Source: UBA668 sp039796575 (lineage in GTDB: Bacteria; Actinomycetota; Acidimicrobiia; Acidimicrobiales; Ilumatobacteraceae). From it: 47,066 bases of DNA. Each line of letters starts with the position of its first letter. Positions within the stretch are counted from its first letter, which is position 1. Both the position numbers and the translations under genes were made by a program. The notes beneath the pieces were generated by a model. It saw only the letters and a list, made by a program, of their open reading frames with translations. It made no database searches and had not been told where the DNA came from. The stretch spans positions 1 to 47,066 of the forward strand of contig JBDKJP010000019.1 in the NCBI GenBank assembly GCA_039796575.1. The letters run 5' to 3'. Shown here in pieces: positions 22,961 through 31,157 of the stretch.

Positions 22961-23968
22961 ATGGATGACACCAGGTTCGGTGCGCGGAACGCCCGCGGCG
23001 AGTGGACACCCACCCGGCGGGCCGCGTACGCCCCGCTCCTCGACTGGCCGGTGCGCCCTGCCGCCATCGCGAGGTGGTTCGTGCACGGCTACCTGTTGCC
23101 GTGGAACGTGCTGTACGCCGGCGTGGCGATCGCGGCGTACTTCCTCGCCACGCCGTCCACCGCGACGATGCGCGAGTTCGCTCCGGGTTGGGTGGCACTC
23201 GTCCTGGCGCGCAACACGGCGATCGTGGTGATCTGGTTCGGCGCATTCCACTGGTGGCTGTACCAGCGCCGCCGTCAGGACATCCGGTTCAAGTACAACA
23301 GCCGTTGGCCGCGCGAGAGTGACCGTTGGCTGCTCGGCAGCCAGACGCGCGAGAACGTGTTCTGGGCGCTCGTCAGCGGCGTGCCCATCGCCACGGCCTA
23401 CGAGGTGCTGGGCCACTGGCTGTTCGCCAACGGCTACGTGCCATGGCTCTCGTGGACCGCGAACCCGGTGTGGTTCGTCGCGCTGATGCTGCTCGTCCCG
23501 TTGTGGCGAGAGGTGCACTTCTACTGGATCCACCGTCTCATCCACGTGCCGGTCATCTATCGGCGGGTGCACGCGCTGCACCACCGGTACACCAACCCGG
23601 GTCCGTGGTCGGGCCTCTCGATGCACCCCCTCGAGCACCTCGTGTACTACAGCGCCGCCGCGATCCACTGGGTCGTGCCCTCGCACCCGATCCACATGAT
23701 GTTCGACCTCGTCCATCTCACGATGGCGCCCGCCCCTGGTCACGTGGGCTTCGAGACCATCGAGCTCGGCGACGAGCGGGGCTTCGACACCGGCGGCCTG
23801 AACCACTACCTGCACCACAAGTACTTCGAGGTGAACTACGCCGACGGCGCGATCCCGTTCGACCGGTGGTTCGGCTCGTTCCACGACGGCTCGCCCGAGG
23901 CCCACGCCGCGATGAAGGCCCGCCTCGCCGCACGCAACGTCACCACCACCGAGGACATCCCCACATGA
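22961..23968 (+). CDS. Sterol desaturase-family membrane hydroxylase under LacI-type control
   Basis: The product is 335 aa. Four or more hydrophobic segments surround the histidine clusters HRLIH, HALHH and HYLHH, the ligand set of integral-membrane di-iron oxygenases. WREVHFYWIHRLIH and LSMHPLEHLVYYS match the C5-sterol desaturase/fatty acid hydroxylase layout. The ATG is 6 bases from a TAGATT box, so translation is probably leaderless. The stop overlaps the PanB-like gene (ATGA). A membrane hydroxylase as the first gene of a set with xylose isomerase and xylulokinase is unexpected; it may oxidise a lipid or polyol linked to the same ligand. Confidence 0.85.
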   Translation: MDDTRFGARNARGEWTPTRRAAYAPLLDWPVRPAAIARWFVHGYLLPWNVLYAGVAIAAYFLATPSTATMREFAPGWVALVLARNTAIVVIWFGAFHWWLYQRRRQDIRFKYNSRWPRESDRWLLGSQTRENVFWALVSGVPIATAYEVLGHWLFANGYVPWLSWTANPVWFVALMLLVPLWREVHFYWIHRLIHVPVIYRRVHALHHRYTNPGPWSGLSMHPLEHLVYYSAAAIHWVVPSHPIHMMFDLVHLTMAPAPGHVGFETIELGDERGFDTGGLNHYLHHKYFEVNYADGAIPFDRWFGSFHDGSPEAHAAMKARLAARNVTTTEDIPT

Positions 23969-24759
23969 ACCACCGCCCCACCGTGCACGACCTCCACCAG
24001 GGAAAGGGCACCAGGACCTGGGTGCAGTTGCACGTCGACACCCCGGCCGAGGCCGCCGCAGCAGCGGAGGCCGGCATCACCATCCTGTCGTGCGAGCCCG
24101 ATCATCACCTCGAGGGCATCCGTCGCGAGGCACCCCACGCCTTCCTGTCGGTGGGCATGCCGCACGGGGCCGTCGCCACCCCGCACGAAGCGGTGCGACT
24201 GGGCTTCGACCTGCTGCGGCGCGGCGCCGACGCCGTGTACTGCTCGCACTCGCCTGCGTTCATCGAGGCGATGGCGACGGAGTCGATCCCCGTCACCGGT
24301 CACGTCGGCCTGGTGCCGAACAAGGCAGCGTGGACCGGCTTCCGCGCCATCGGCCGCACCGCAGAGGAGGCCCTCCGAGTGCTGAAGGAGGCACGGGCCA
24401 TCGAATCGGCGGGTGCGGCGTTCCTGGAGGTGGAGGTGGTGCCGGTGGAGCTGGCCGACCACCTCACGCGTTCCACCCACATGGTCACCATGGGCATGGG
24501 CTGCGGCGACGTCTGCGACACGCAGTACCTGTTCTCGTGCGACGTCCTCGGCACCAACACCGGCCACTATCCGCGACACTCGAAGCGGTACGACGACTTC
24601 GCGGCCGTGGAGGTCGAACTCCACCACCGTCGGGTGGCGGCGATGCAGGCCTTCGTCGACGACGTGACCAGCGGCGGATATCCGACGGCGCGGCACGAGG
24701 TGCACATGGATCCCGCGGAGCTCGAGCGCTTCGTCGAGCGGGCGTCGACACCCGCCTGA
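23965..24759 (+). CDS. PanB-like (ketopantoate hydroxymethyltransferase-fold) protein, probably not a true PanB
   Basis: The product is 264 aa and is coupled to the hydroxylase gene (ATGA). The central part matches PanB well: TGHVGLVPN, GRTAEEALRVLKEARAIESA, and EVVPVELADHLT, which keeps the catalytic Glu of the VP-V-E-L-A block. The metal and substrate residues do not match: the VGDSL Asp is replaced in SCEPDHH, the ADLPF Asp is replaced in SVGMPHG, and the VKIEGG Lys is absent (VYCSHSP). It therefore looks like a TIM-barrel PanB relative of the isocitrate lyase/PEP mutase superfamily with a different reaction. Context suggests a sugar-derived or hydroxylated C5 substrate. Confidence 0.75.
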   Translation: MNHRPTVHDLHQGKGTRTWVQLHVDTPAEAAAAAEAGITILSCEPDHHLEGIRREAPHAFLSVGMPHGAVATPHEAVRLGFDLLRRGADAVYCSHSPAFIEAMATESIPVTGHVGLVPNKAAWTGFRAIGRTAEEALRVLKEARAIESAGAAFLEVEVVPVELADHLTRSTHMVTMGMGCGDVCDTQYLFSCDVLGTNTGHYPRHSKRYDDFAAVEVELHHRRVAAMQAFVDDVTSGGYPTARHEVHMDPAELERFVERASTPA

Positions 24760-24764
24760 GCCGG

Positions 24765-24770
24765 TACGCT
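24765..24770 (+). promoter_or_regulatory. Candidate internal -10 box for xylAB
   Basis: TACGCT lies 23 bases before the xylA GTG, leaving a short leader that carries AGGGGGAT as ribosome site. The same hexamer is a -10 candidate at 17278, 32681 and (minus strand) 29714. Confidence 0.4.
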
Positions 24771-24793
24771 CGCCGCGACCTAGGGGGATCAAC

Positions 24794-25963
24794 GTGGAAC
24801 TCACACCTCGTCCGGAGCACCGCTTCACCTTCGGCCTGTGGACCGTCGGCTGGCAGGCACGCGACCCGTTCGGCGATGCGACGCGCCCGCCGCTCGATCC
24901 CGTCGAGACCGTGCACCGGCTGGCCGAGCTGGGCGCATACGGCGTGACGTTCCACGACGACGACGCCGTGCCGTTCGGTGCCTCCGACAGCGACCGCGCG
25001 CATCATCTGCAGCGGTTCCGTGCGGCGCTCGACGCCACCGGCCTCGCAGTGCCGATGGTGACCACCAACCTGTTCACCCACCCGGTCTTCAAGGAGGGTG
25101 CCTTCACCGCCAACGACCGCGGCGTGCGTCGCTACGCGATGCGGAAGGTGATGCGCAACCTCGACCTGGCGGCCGAGCTCGGCGCGCAGACGTACGTGTT
25201 CTGGGGCGGCCGCGAGGGCAGCGAGGTCGACGTCGCGAAGGATCACCGTGCCGCCCTCGACCGGTTCCGCGAGGCCATCGACACGCTCGCCCAGTACGTG
25301 AAGGACCAGGGCTACGGCATCCGCTTCGCCCTCGAACCGAAGCCGAACGAACCTCGCGGCGACATCTACCTCCCCACGGTCGGCCACGCACTCGCGTTCA
25401 TCTCCACGCTCGAGCACGCCGACATCGTGGGCCTCAACCCAGAGGTCGGGCACGAGCAGATGTCGAACCTCAACTTCGTGCACGCGATCGCGCAGGCGTT
25501 GTGGCACGGGAAGCTGTTCCACATCGACCTCAACGGGCAGCACGGCCCGAAGTTCGACCAGGACCTCGTGTTCGGTCACGGCGATCTCCTCAGTGCCTTC
25601 GCGCTGGTCGACCTGCTCGAGCACAGTGGCTACGACGGCCCGCGCCACTTCGACTACAAGCCGTTGCGCACCGAGGCCATCGACGGCGTGTGGGCATCCG
25701 CTGCGGCCAACATGCGCACCTATCTGCTCCTGAAGGAGCGGGTGCTCGCGTTCCGTGCCGACCCCGAAGTGCAGGAGGCGCTCGCCGCTGCTGCCGTGCC
25801 GGAACTGTCGGTACCCACGTTGTCGCCCGGCGAGACCTACGCCGACCTGCTCGCCGATCCCACCGCGTTCGAGACGTTCGACGTCGAGGCGAAGGGTGCG
25901 CGCTCGCACGGTGCGGTGCGCCTCGACCAACTCGCGCTCGAGCACCTGCTCGGCGCACGCTGA
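24794..25963 (+). CDS. xylA: Xylose isomerase
   Basis: The product is 389 aa, the length of the short actinobacterial class. The GTG start has AGGGGGAT upstream. Characteristic blocks are FTFGLWTVGWQARDPFG at the N-terminus, VTFHDDDAVPFG with the active-site His and Asp, VFWGGREGSE, EPKPNEPRGDIY with a metal-binding Glu, and GLNPEVGHEQMSNLNF with the second metal Glu and His. The enzyme converts D-xylose to D-xylulose. It is followed after 2 bases by xylB and preceded by the PanB-like gene. Confidence 0.96.
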   Translation: MELTPRPEHRFTFGLWTVGWQARDPFGDATRPPLDPVETVHRLAELGAYGVTFHDDDAVPFGASDSDRAHHLQRFRAALDATGLAVPMVTTNLFTHPVFKEGAFTANDRGVRRYAMRKVMRNLDLAAELGAQTYVFWGGREGSEVDVAKDHRAALDRFREAIDTLAQYVKDQGYGIRFALEPKPNEPRGDIYLPTVGHALAFISTLEHADIVGLNPEVGHEQMSNLNFVHAIAQALWHGKLFHIDLNGQHGPKFDQDLVFGHGDLLSAFALVDLLEHSGYDGPRHFDYKPLRTEAIDGVWASAAANMRTYLLLKERVLAFRADPEVQEALAAAAVPELSVPTLSPGETYADLLADPTAFETFDVEAKGARSHGAVRLDQLALEHLLGAR

Positions 25964-25965
25964 CC

Positions 25966-27369
25966 ATGCCGCTCGTCGCCGGTGTCGATTCGTCGACGTC
26001 GGCGTGCAAAGTGGAGATCCGCGACGCCGACACCGGCGAGCTCGTCGCGTCGGGACGCGCCGCGCATCCGGCCACCACCCCGCCTCGGAGCGAGCAGCAT
26101 CCGGCGGCGTGGGCGGAGGCGTTCGACGTGGCATGGGCCCAGGCGGGTGCCGACGGGCCGAACCGCCCAGCGGCGCTCGCCATCGCCGGGCAGCAGCACG
26201 GGCTCGTGGTCTGCGACCGACAGGGCCGGCCACTGCGCGCCGCGAAGCTCTGGAACGACACGGAGTCGGCCGACGACGCCGCGGCGCTCCTCGAGCGGTG
26301 CTCGCCCGCCGAGTGGGCGAACGCGTGCGGCGGCGTGCCGGTGCCCAGCTTCACCATCACGAAGCTGCGCTGGCTGCGCCGCACCGAGCCCGAGGTGTTC
26401 GACCGCATCGAGCGTGTGATGCTGCCGCACGACTGGCTCACGCACCGGCTCACGGGTTCGGTCACCACCGACCGCGGCGACGCGTCGGGCACCGGCTGGT
26501 TCTCCCCCGCCGACGACCGCTATCGCACCGACCTGCTGCAGCTGGTCGATCCCGATGTCGACTGGGCACCTCGCCTGCCCATCGTGCTCGGCCCCACCGA
26601 TGCCGCCGGCGACTGGAACGGCATCATGGTGGCGGCGGGCACCGGCGACAACATGGCCGCCGCACTCGGGCTGGGGCTGCGGCCCGGCGACATGTGCATC
26701 AGCCTCGGCACCAGTGGCACCGCGTTCGCTGTCAGCGACGCACCGTCGAGCGACCCCACCGGCATCGTGGCCGGCTTCGCCGACGCCAGTGGCCGCTACC
26801 TCCCGCTCGTCTGCACGCTCAACGCCACGAAGGTCACCGACGCCCTCGCCCGGCTCCTCGGTACCGATGTCGAAGGGCTCGGGCGGCTCGCCGAGCACCA
26901 GCCACACGACACCGCGCGGGTGACCGTGGTGCCGTACCTCGACGGCGAGCGCACGCCGAACCTGCCCGATGCCACCGGCAGCATCCTCGGGTTGCGCTCC
27001 GACGTGAGCCGCGAGGAGCTGGCGCGCGCCGCGTTCGACGGCGTGGTGTGCAACCTGCTCGACGGCGCCGACCGCCTCGGCGCCGGCACGGGTCGGCGTT
27101 TCCTCGTCGGCGGTGGCTCGCGGAGCACCACCTACCGCCGCACCGTCGCGACGCTCACCGGCACGGCGGTGCTGGTGCCCGACGAGCAGGAGTTGGTGGC
27201 CCGAGGCGCCGCGTTGCAGGCGGCGGCCGCGCTGACCGGCGTCGCGCTCGACGAGGTCGCGCTGGCATGGACGCTCGACGTGCACGAGGTGGCGCCCGAC
27301 CCGGCGGTCGACCATCGCTCCGTGCGTGCGCGCTACTCCCAGGCCGCGCAGCGCGCCGCCCGCCACTGA
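25966..27369 (+). CDS. xylB: Xylulokinase
   Basis: The product is 467 aa, normal for FGGY kinases. The ATG lies 2 bases after the xylA stop. VAGVDSSTSACKVEI is the first phosphate-binding loop, GQQHGLVV and LWND the sugar-binding blocks, SLGTSGTAFAVSD the second phosphate loop, and FLVGGGSRS the adenosine motif. The protein phosphorylates D-xylulose to xylulose 5-phosphate for the pentose phosphate pathway. No pentose transporter gene is visible in the window. Confidence 0.95.
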   Translation: MPLVAGVDSSTSACKVEIRDADTGELVASGRAAHPATTPPRSEQHPAAWAEAFDVAWAQAGADGPNRPAALAIAGQQHGLVVCDRQGRPLRAAKLWNDTESADDAAALLERCSPAEWANACGGVPVPSFTITKLRWLRRTEPEVFDRIERVMLPHDWLTHRLTGSVTTDRGDASGTGWFSPADDRYRTDLLQLVDPDVDWAPRLPIVLGPTDAAGDWNGIMVAAGTGDNMAAALGLGLRPGDMCISLGTSGTAFAVSDAPSSDPTGIVAGFADASGRYLPLVCTLNATKVTDALARLLGTDVEGLGRLAEHQPHDTARVTVVPYLDGERTPNLPDATGSILGLRSDVSREELARAAFDGVVCNLLDGADRLGAGTGRRFLVGGGSRSTTYRRTVATLTGTAVLVPDEQELVARGAALQAAAALTGVALDEVALAWTLDVHEVAPDPAVDHRSVRARYSQAAQRAARH

Positions 27370-27376
27370 TCCGGCG

Positions 27377-27769
27377 TCAGCTGCGCACGTCGGTGACGAG
27401 CACCTTCGTCGGCGTGATGTCGACGATGAACCGGCCGTCGTCGGGGCGGTCGAACGAACGGAAGTCGGCGTCGTACTTCTCACCGATCACGTCGGCGACC
27501 GCGTAGTCGTGGTCGGGCACCAACTCGGCGGTGCCGCGGATCTCGGCGAAGAAGTCGTCGGTGTCGGGGTGCGCGATCAGGAACGACACATCGCAGTTGG
27601 CCCGCAGATTGCGCAGCTTCTGCCGCGTGGCGTTGATGGAGATCAGCACATGACCGTCGCGGATGATGAACCACACGATGGTGAGCTGCGGCCGGCCCGC
27701 CGCATCGATGGTGGCCAGCACCCCTGTGCTGTTGCCGATGATCGCCTGGTCCACGTCGTCGAGCTGCAT
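27377..27769 (-). CDS. PPOX-type flavin/F420-binding oxidoreductase (pyridoxamine oxidase-like)
   Basis: The product is 130 aa. The split beta-barrel pattern is clear: GVLATIDAAGRPQLTIVWF at the N-terminus, DGHVLISINATRQKLRNLRA, and a later VSFLIAHPDTDDFF strand. This is the size and order of actinobacterial PPOX-class proteins that use F420 or FMN and reduce small unsaturated substrates; the cofactor is not certain. The ATG is 7 bases from a TAGTGT box (leaderless). The stop lies 8 bases from the xylB stop, convergent. Confidence 0.8.
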   Translation of the reverse strand: MQLDDVDQAIIGNSTGVLATIDAAGRPQLTIVWFIIRDGHVLISINATRQKLRNLRANCDVSFLIAHPDTDDFFAEIRGTAELVPDHDYAVADVIGEKYDADFRSFDRPDDGRFIVDITPTKVLVTDVRS

Positions 27770-27776
27770 GACGCCG

Positions 27777-27782
27777 ACACTA
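27777..27782 (-). promoter_or_regulatory. Candidate -10 box for the PPOX gene (leaderless)
   Basis: TAGTGT ends 7 bases before the ATG at 27769, identical in sequence and spacing to the box before the HTH_42 gene at 296. Confidence 0.5.
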
Positions 27783-27802
27783 GAACCTGCCATCCACCGG
27801 TC

Positions 27803-27889
27803 GGGTCCGATTCGAGTCATTCCTGGTGCACCTCGGACCCACGGGTCCGTTTCGCGCCATTCATGGAGCGATTCCCACCCGTGGGTCCG
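27803..27889. repeat. 40-bp tandem repeat in the divergent region (2 copies plus a partial third)
   Basis: GGGTCCG recurs at exactly 27803, 27843 and 27883. The two full 40-base units agree at about 28 of 40 positions, including TTCGxGxCATTCxTGG after the GGGTCCG. The junction CGGACCC-AC-GGGTCCG is itself a perfect palindrome. It lies in the 164-base gap between the divergent PPOX and YCII genes. Confidence 0.7.
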
Positions 27890-27920
27890 AATCCGGTCAC
27901 CGGAGGTGCGGGCGAAGTGG

Positions 27921-27926
27921 CACAGT
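27921..27926 (+). promoter_or_regulatory. Candidate -10 box for the YCII gene (leaderless)
   Basis: CACAGT ends 7 bases before the ATG at 27934. It differs from TANNNT at the first base but keeps the A and final T. Confidence 0.35.
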
Positions 27927-27933
27927 GGACGCC

Positions 27934-28263
27934 ATGCAATTCCTGATCTCGGTGATCGACGACCGCACCGGCTCGGCCACACCGGCCGAGATGGCGGTCA
28001 TCGACGCGTTCAACGCACGACTGGTTGCGGCGGGCCACTGGGTCTTCGCCGGTGGCCTCACGGCACCCGACGCCGCCGTGCTCATCGATGGTCGCGTCGA
28101 TCCGCCCAACCACATCCCCGGCACCCTGGCCACGTCGCACGACTACCTCAGCGGCTGCTGGATCATCACCGCACCCGACCTCGACACCGCACGCGCGCTC
28201 GCCGCCGACGCATCACGGGCATGTCACCGGCGCGTCGAGCTCCGCCCGTTCCTGGGAGCCTGA
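27934..28263 (+). CDS. YCII-related protein
   Basis: The product is 109 aa. It has the ferredoxin-like dimeric alpha-beta barrel pattern of YCII/DGPF proteins: MQFLISVIDDRTG, then a helix NARLVAAGHWVFAGGL, a variable loop, and GCWIITAPDLDTARALAADA before VELRPFLGA. Such proteins are often encoded near sigma factors or act as small enzymes; the role is unknown. It is followed after 2 bases by the DUF2200 gene, so the two are co-transcribed. Confidence 0.8.
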   Translation: MQFLISVIDDRTGSATPAEMAVIDAFNARLVAAGHWVFAGGLTAPDAAVLIDGRVDPPNHIPGTLATSHDYLSGCWIITAPDLDTARALAADASRACHRRVELRPFLGA

Positions 28264-28265
28264 CC

Positions 28266-28625
28266 GTGTCGACGGCCGAACACCGCATCTACGGCACGAG
28301 CGTTGCCAGCGTGTACCCGCACTACGTGGCCAAGGCCGAGAAGAAGGGCCGCACGAAGGACGAGGTCGACGAGATCATCCGCTGGCTCACCGGCTACGAC
28401 CAGACGGCACTCGACGCGCAGCTCGCGCAGGGCACCGACTTCCGCCAGTTCTTCGACGACGCCCCGCAGATGAACCCGTCACGGCGCGCCATCACCGGCG
28501 TGGTGTGCGGCGTGCGCGTCGAGCAGGTGGAGCCGCCGTTGATGCAGGAGATCCGCTACCTCGACAAGCTCATCGACGAGCTCGCCAAGGGCAAGGCGAT
28601 GGCGAAGATCCTGCGCGAGGGCTGA
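28266..28625 (+). CDS. DUF2200-family protein
   Basis: The product is 119 aa, GTG start 2 bases after the YCII stop. The sequence HRIYGTSVASVYPHYVAKAE, KGRTKDEVDEIIRWLTGYDQ and MQEIRYLDKLIDELAKGKAM matches the DUF2200 pattern closely in my reading. The family is small, cytoplasmic and uncharacterised; the middle FRQFFDDAPQMNPSRRAITG resembles a DNA- or ligand-binding loop but I do not assign it. It ends 6 bases from the stop of the convergent proline racemase-family gene. Confidence 0.8.
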   Translation: MSTAEHRIYGTSVASVYPHYVAKAEKKGRTKDEVDEIIRWLTGYDQTALDAQLAQGTDFRQFFDDAPQMNPSRRAITGVVCGVRVEQVEPPLMQEIRYLDKLIDELAKGKAMAKILREG

Positions 28626-28631
28626 GCCCGC

Positions 28632-29684
28632 TCACCAGATGTCGCCGACGGTCCAGCCGTTGGGGAACGGGTCGGTGGGATCGACGACGAACTGCGCAAA
28701 CCCGGTGATCCAGCCGGTGCCCGAGATGGTGGGCACCACCGCCGGGTGATCGCCCACTCGGGTCTCGGCGAGCAGACGCCCGGTGAACACGGTGCCGAGC
28801 ACGCTCTCGTGGCGGAAGTCGCTGCCGATGCCGAGCAGGCCGCGTGCGTGCAGTGTGGCCATGCGCGCGCACGTGCCAGTGCCACACGGCGAACGGTCGA
28901 GCACACCGGTCCACGTGGACGGCCGGTCCCAGTCGAGCGTGCCGGTGGACACGGTGACCGCGTTGCGCATCGAGTTGGCGGGATCGTGCGCAGGACCACT
29001 GAGCTGGGCGATGGTGATGCCGGCGAACCCGGGGTTCTCGGGATGCACCACCGGCACCTGCTCGGCTGCGGCGGCCTTCACCATCTCGGTGATGCGCGTG
29101 ATGTCGGCCCCTTCGTCGGGCGTGAGCCGCAGACCGAACTGGGTGCCGTCGGCGATGGCGAAGAACATGCCGCCGTACGCCACGTCGACCAGCACGGTGC
29201 CGAGCCTCGGCACCTCCACCGGATGGTCGAGGTGCACGGCGAACGCCGGCACGTTGGTGAACGTCACCGAGGTGACCTTGCCGTCACGGCATTCGGCGCG
29301 GATCTCGATGAGGCCCGCCGGTGCCTCCATCACGAACGTGGTGACGGGCTCGACCATCGGCAGGATGCCGGTCTCGAGGATGGCCGTTGCGGTGCAGATG
29401 GTGTTCGAGCCGCTCATGCCCGGGTACTCGACGTGCTCCATGATGACGAAGCCGATGTCGGCATCCGGATGCGTGGGTGGCAGCACCACGTTGCAGCACA
29501 GCGGCGGGTTGCCGCGCGGCTCGTTGAGCATGCGCTTGCGGATGTGGTCGAGGTGCTGCTCCATGTACTGCGCCTTGGCGAACATCGTGTCGCCCGGCAC
29601 CGGCGGCACCCCACCGACGATGACCCGACCGGGCTCACCGCATGCGTGCACGTCGACGGCGTGGATCATGGACGAGAAGCGCAC
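28632..29684 (-). CDS. Proline racemase/hydroxyproline epimerase-family enzyme, Ser/Cys type
   Basis: The product is 350 aa. The GTG at 29684 has AAAGGG upstream; an ATG five codons in is the alternative. The fold is shown by HACGEPGRVIVGG at the N-terminus, MEHVEYPGMSGSNTIC for the first catalytic motif and DRSPCGTGTCARMA for the second. In true proline racemases and most 4-hydroxyproline epimerases both acid/base residues are Cys; here the first is Ser (MSGSNT) and the second Cys. Ser/Cys members are reported as hydroxyproline epimerases. Long and divergent, so substrate is uncertain. Confidence 0.85.
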   Translation of the reverse strand: MRFSSMIHAVDVHACGEPGRVIVGGVPPVPGDTMFAKAQYMEQHLDHIRKRMLNEPRGNPPLCCNVVLPPTHPDADIGFVIMEHVEYPGMSGSNTICTATAILETGILPMVEPVTTFVMEAPAGLIEIRAECRDGKVTSVTFTNVPAFAVHLDHPVEVPRLGTVLVDVAYGGMFFAIADGTQFGLRLTPDEGADITRITEMVKAAAAEQVPVVHPENPGFAGITIAQLSGPAHDPANSMRNAVTVSTGTLDWDRPSTWTGVLDRSPCGTGTCARMATLHARGLLGIGSDFRHESVLGTVFTGRLLAETRVGDHPAVVPTISGTGWITGFAQFVVDPTDPFPNGWTVGDIW

Positions 29685-29713
29685 GGCAGCACCCTTTCGT
29701 GAACAGTCGCGGC

Positions 29714-29719
29714 AGCGTA
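29714..29719 (-). promoter_or_regulatory. Candidate -10 box for the proline racemase-family gene
   Basis: TACGCT on the minus strand would give a ~20-base leader that includes the AAAGGG ribosome site before the GTG at 29684. It sits between this gene and the end of the ferredoxin oxidoreductase genes. Confidence 0.4.
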
Positions 29720-29729
29720 CCCCTGGGCG

Positions 29730-31157
29730 TCAGGCTGCAGCGGCGATTTCGACGCCCCGCGCGAAGGCGTCCTCGTTCACCGTGAGATCGGCGCGCTTGC
29801 CGTGCAGGGCCGACCGGATGAGCGCGAGGAACGTCTCGGCCGGGAACAGCTGGGTGAGCTGCTGCAGCGCCCCGAGTGCGACGACGTTCTTCACCTGCAG
29901 CACACCGAGCCCGCGGGCGACCTCGGTGAACGGCACGCCCACCACGCGCACGCCGTCGGCGAGGCCCTCGGGCACCGCACCGACGGTCGAGCTATCGTAG
30001 AGCACCAGGCCACCGGCCCGCACCATCGGCCCGAACCTGGCGAGGCTCGGTGCGTTGAACGCCACCAGCACGTGCGGGTCGGGCGCTGCCGGCGCGAGCA
30101 CCTCGGTGCGCGCCACGTGCACGTCCGCGTACGACGTGCCGCCACGCGACTCCGGCCCGTAGCTGGGGATGTGCGTCGAGTCGAAGCCCTCGTTGATCGC
30201 GGCACGGGTGATGAGCATCGCCGCGGTCTGCGCACCGTCGCCGCCGGCGCCGGCGAGCTTCACGCTCACGTCGTCGGGATCGAGGTGCACGGGGAACCCG
30301 GTGGCGAACCGATCGGGATGGTCGGTGGTGGCACCGAGCGTGGCGAGCGTGTGCTCGACGTCGAACGTCGTCGTGGGGATGCCGGGGTGTCGGGCGTCGG
30401 CCGTGATGTCCTTCTTCACACCGAGCGGGAAGACCGGCTCCATCGTGTCGTGCACCCACTGCTCGGCCTGCTCGGGCTCGAGGTGGAGGTGGATGGGGCA
30501 CTCCGACAGCACCTCGATGAACGCGAACCCGACGCCGTCGACCTGCAGACGCAAGGCCTTCTCGATGGCTCGCTTCGCGTGTGTGCGGTGCTTGTTGTCG
30601 TACAACGCGACGCGCTCGACGAACACGGGGCCGTCGAGGGCGGCGATCAGCTCCGCCACCTTCAGCGGCTGGCCCATGAACGGGTCGCGTCCGTGCGGCG
30701 ACGTGGCGGTGGGTTGGCCGACGAGCGTGGTCGGTGCCATCTGCCCACCCGTCATGCCGTAGATGGCGTTGTTGGCGAAGATCACCGTGATCGGCACGCC
30801 GAGCTGTGCGGTGCTGATGATCTCGGCGAGGCCGATCGACGCGAGGTCGCCGTCACCCTGGTAGCAGACCACCACGGCGTCGGGGTTCGCCGTCTTGTGC
30901 CCGAGCGCCACCGCGGGCGCCCGGCCGTGCGCGGCCTGCGTGTTGCCGACGTCGAACCAGTAGTACGAGAACACCGAACAGCCCACGGGCGACACCAGCA
31001 CGGTGCGGTCCTGCACGCCGAGGTCGTCGATCGCCTCGGCGAGGAACTTCTGCACCACACCGTGCCCGCAGCCCGGGCAGTACGAGGTGGTGTGCGCCTT
31101 GAGACCGTTGGCGTGATCGTGTCGTTCGAACTGGCGGTAGAAGACCGGCGACGGCAT
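29730..31157 (-). CDS. 2-oxoacid:ferredoxin oxidoreductase, fused beta and gamma subunits
   Basis: The product is 475 aa. Residues ~1-290 are the thiamine diphosphate-binding beta subunit: SYCPGCGHGVVQ, VSPVGCSVFSYYW, CYQGDGDLASIGLAEI (the GDGD motif), FANNAIYGMTGGQ and SECPIHLHL, which together hold the cluster cysteines. Residues ~300-475 are the gamma subunit: KLAGAGGDGAQTAAMLI, SYGPESRGGTSYADV and VLVAFNAPS. Usually these are two genes. The start overlaps the alpha gene stop by one base (TGATG). The enzyme decarboxylates a 2-oxoacid to an acyl-CoA and reduces ferredoxin; branched-chain (VorA-like), 2-oxoglutarate and pyruvate specificity cannot be separated by eye. Confidence 0.88.
   Translation of the reverse strand: MPSPVFYRQFERHDHANGLKAHTTSYCPGCGHGVVQKFLAEAIDDLGVQDRTVLVSPVGCSVFSYYWFDVGNTQAAHGRAPAVALGHKTANPDAVVVCYQGDGDLASIGLAEIISTAQLGVPITVIFANNAIYGMTGGQMAPTTLVGQPTATSPHGRDPFMGQPLKVAELIAALDGPVFVERVALYDNKHRTHAKRAIEKALRLQVDGVGFAFIEVLSECPIHLHLEPEQAEQWVHDTMEPVFPLGVKKDITADARHPGIPTTTFDVEHTLATLGATTDHPDRFATGFPVHLDPDDVSVKLAGAGGDGAQTAAMLITRAAINEGFDSTHIPSYGPESRGGTSYADVHVARTEVLAPAAPDPHVLVAFNAPSLARFGPMVRAGGLVLYDSSTVGAVPEGLADGVRVVGVPFTEVARGLGVLQVKNVVALGALQQLTQLFPAETFLALIRSALHGKRADLTVNEDAFARGVEIAAAA

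Noticed and set aside
27803..27922. A CRISPR array
   Set aside because: Only two full 40-bp units and a partial one, joined directly with no spacers, and no cas genes nearby.
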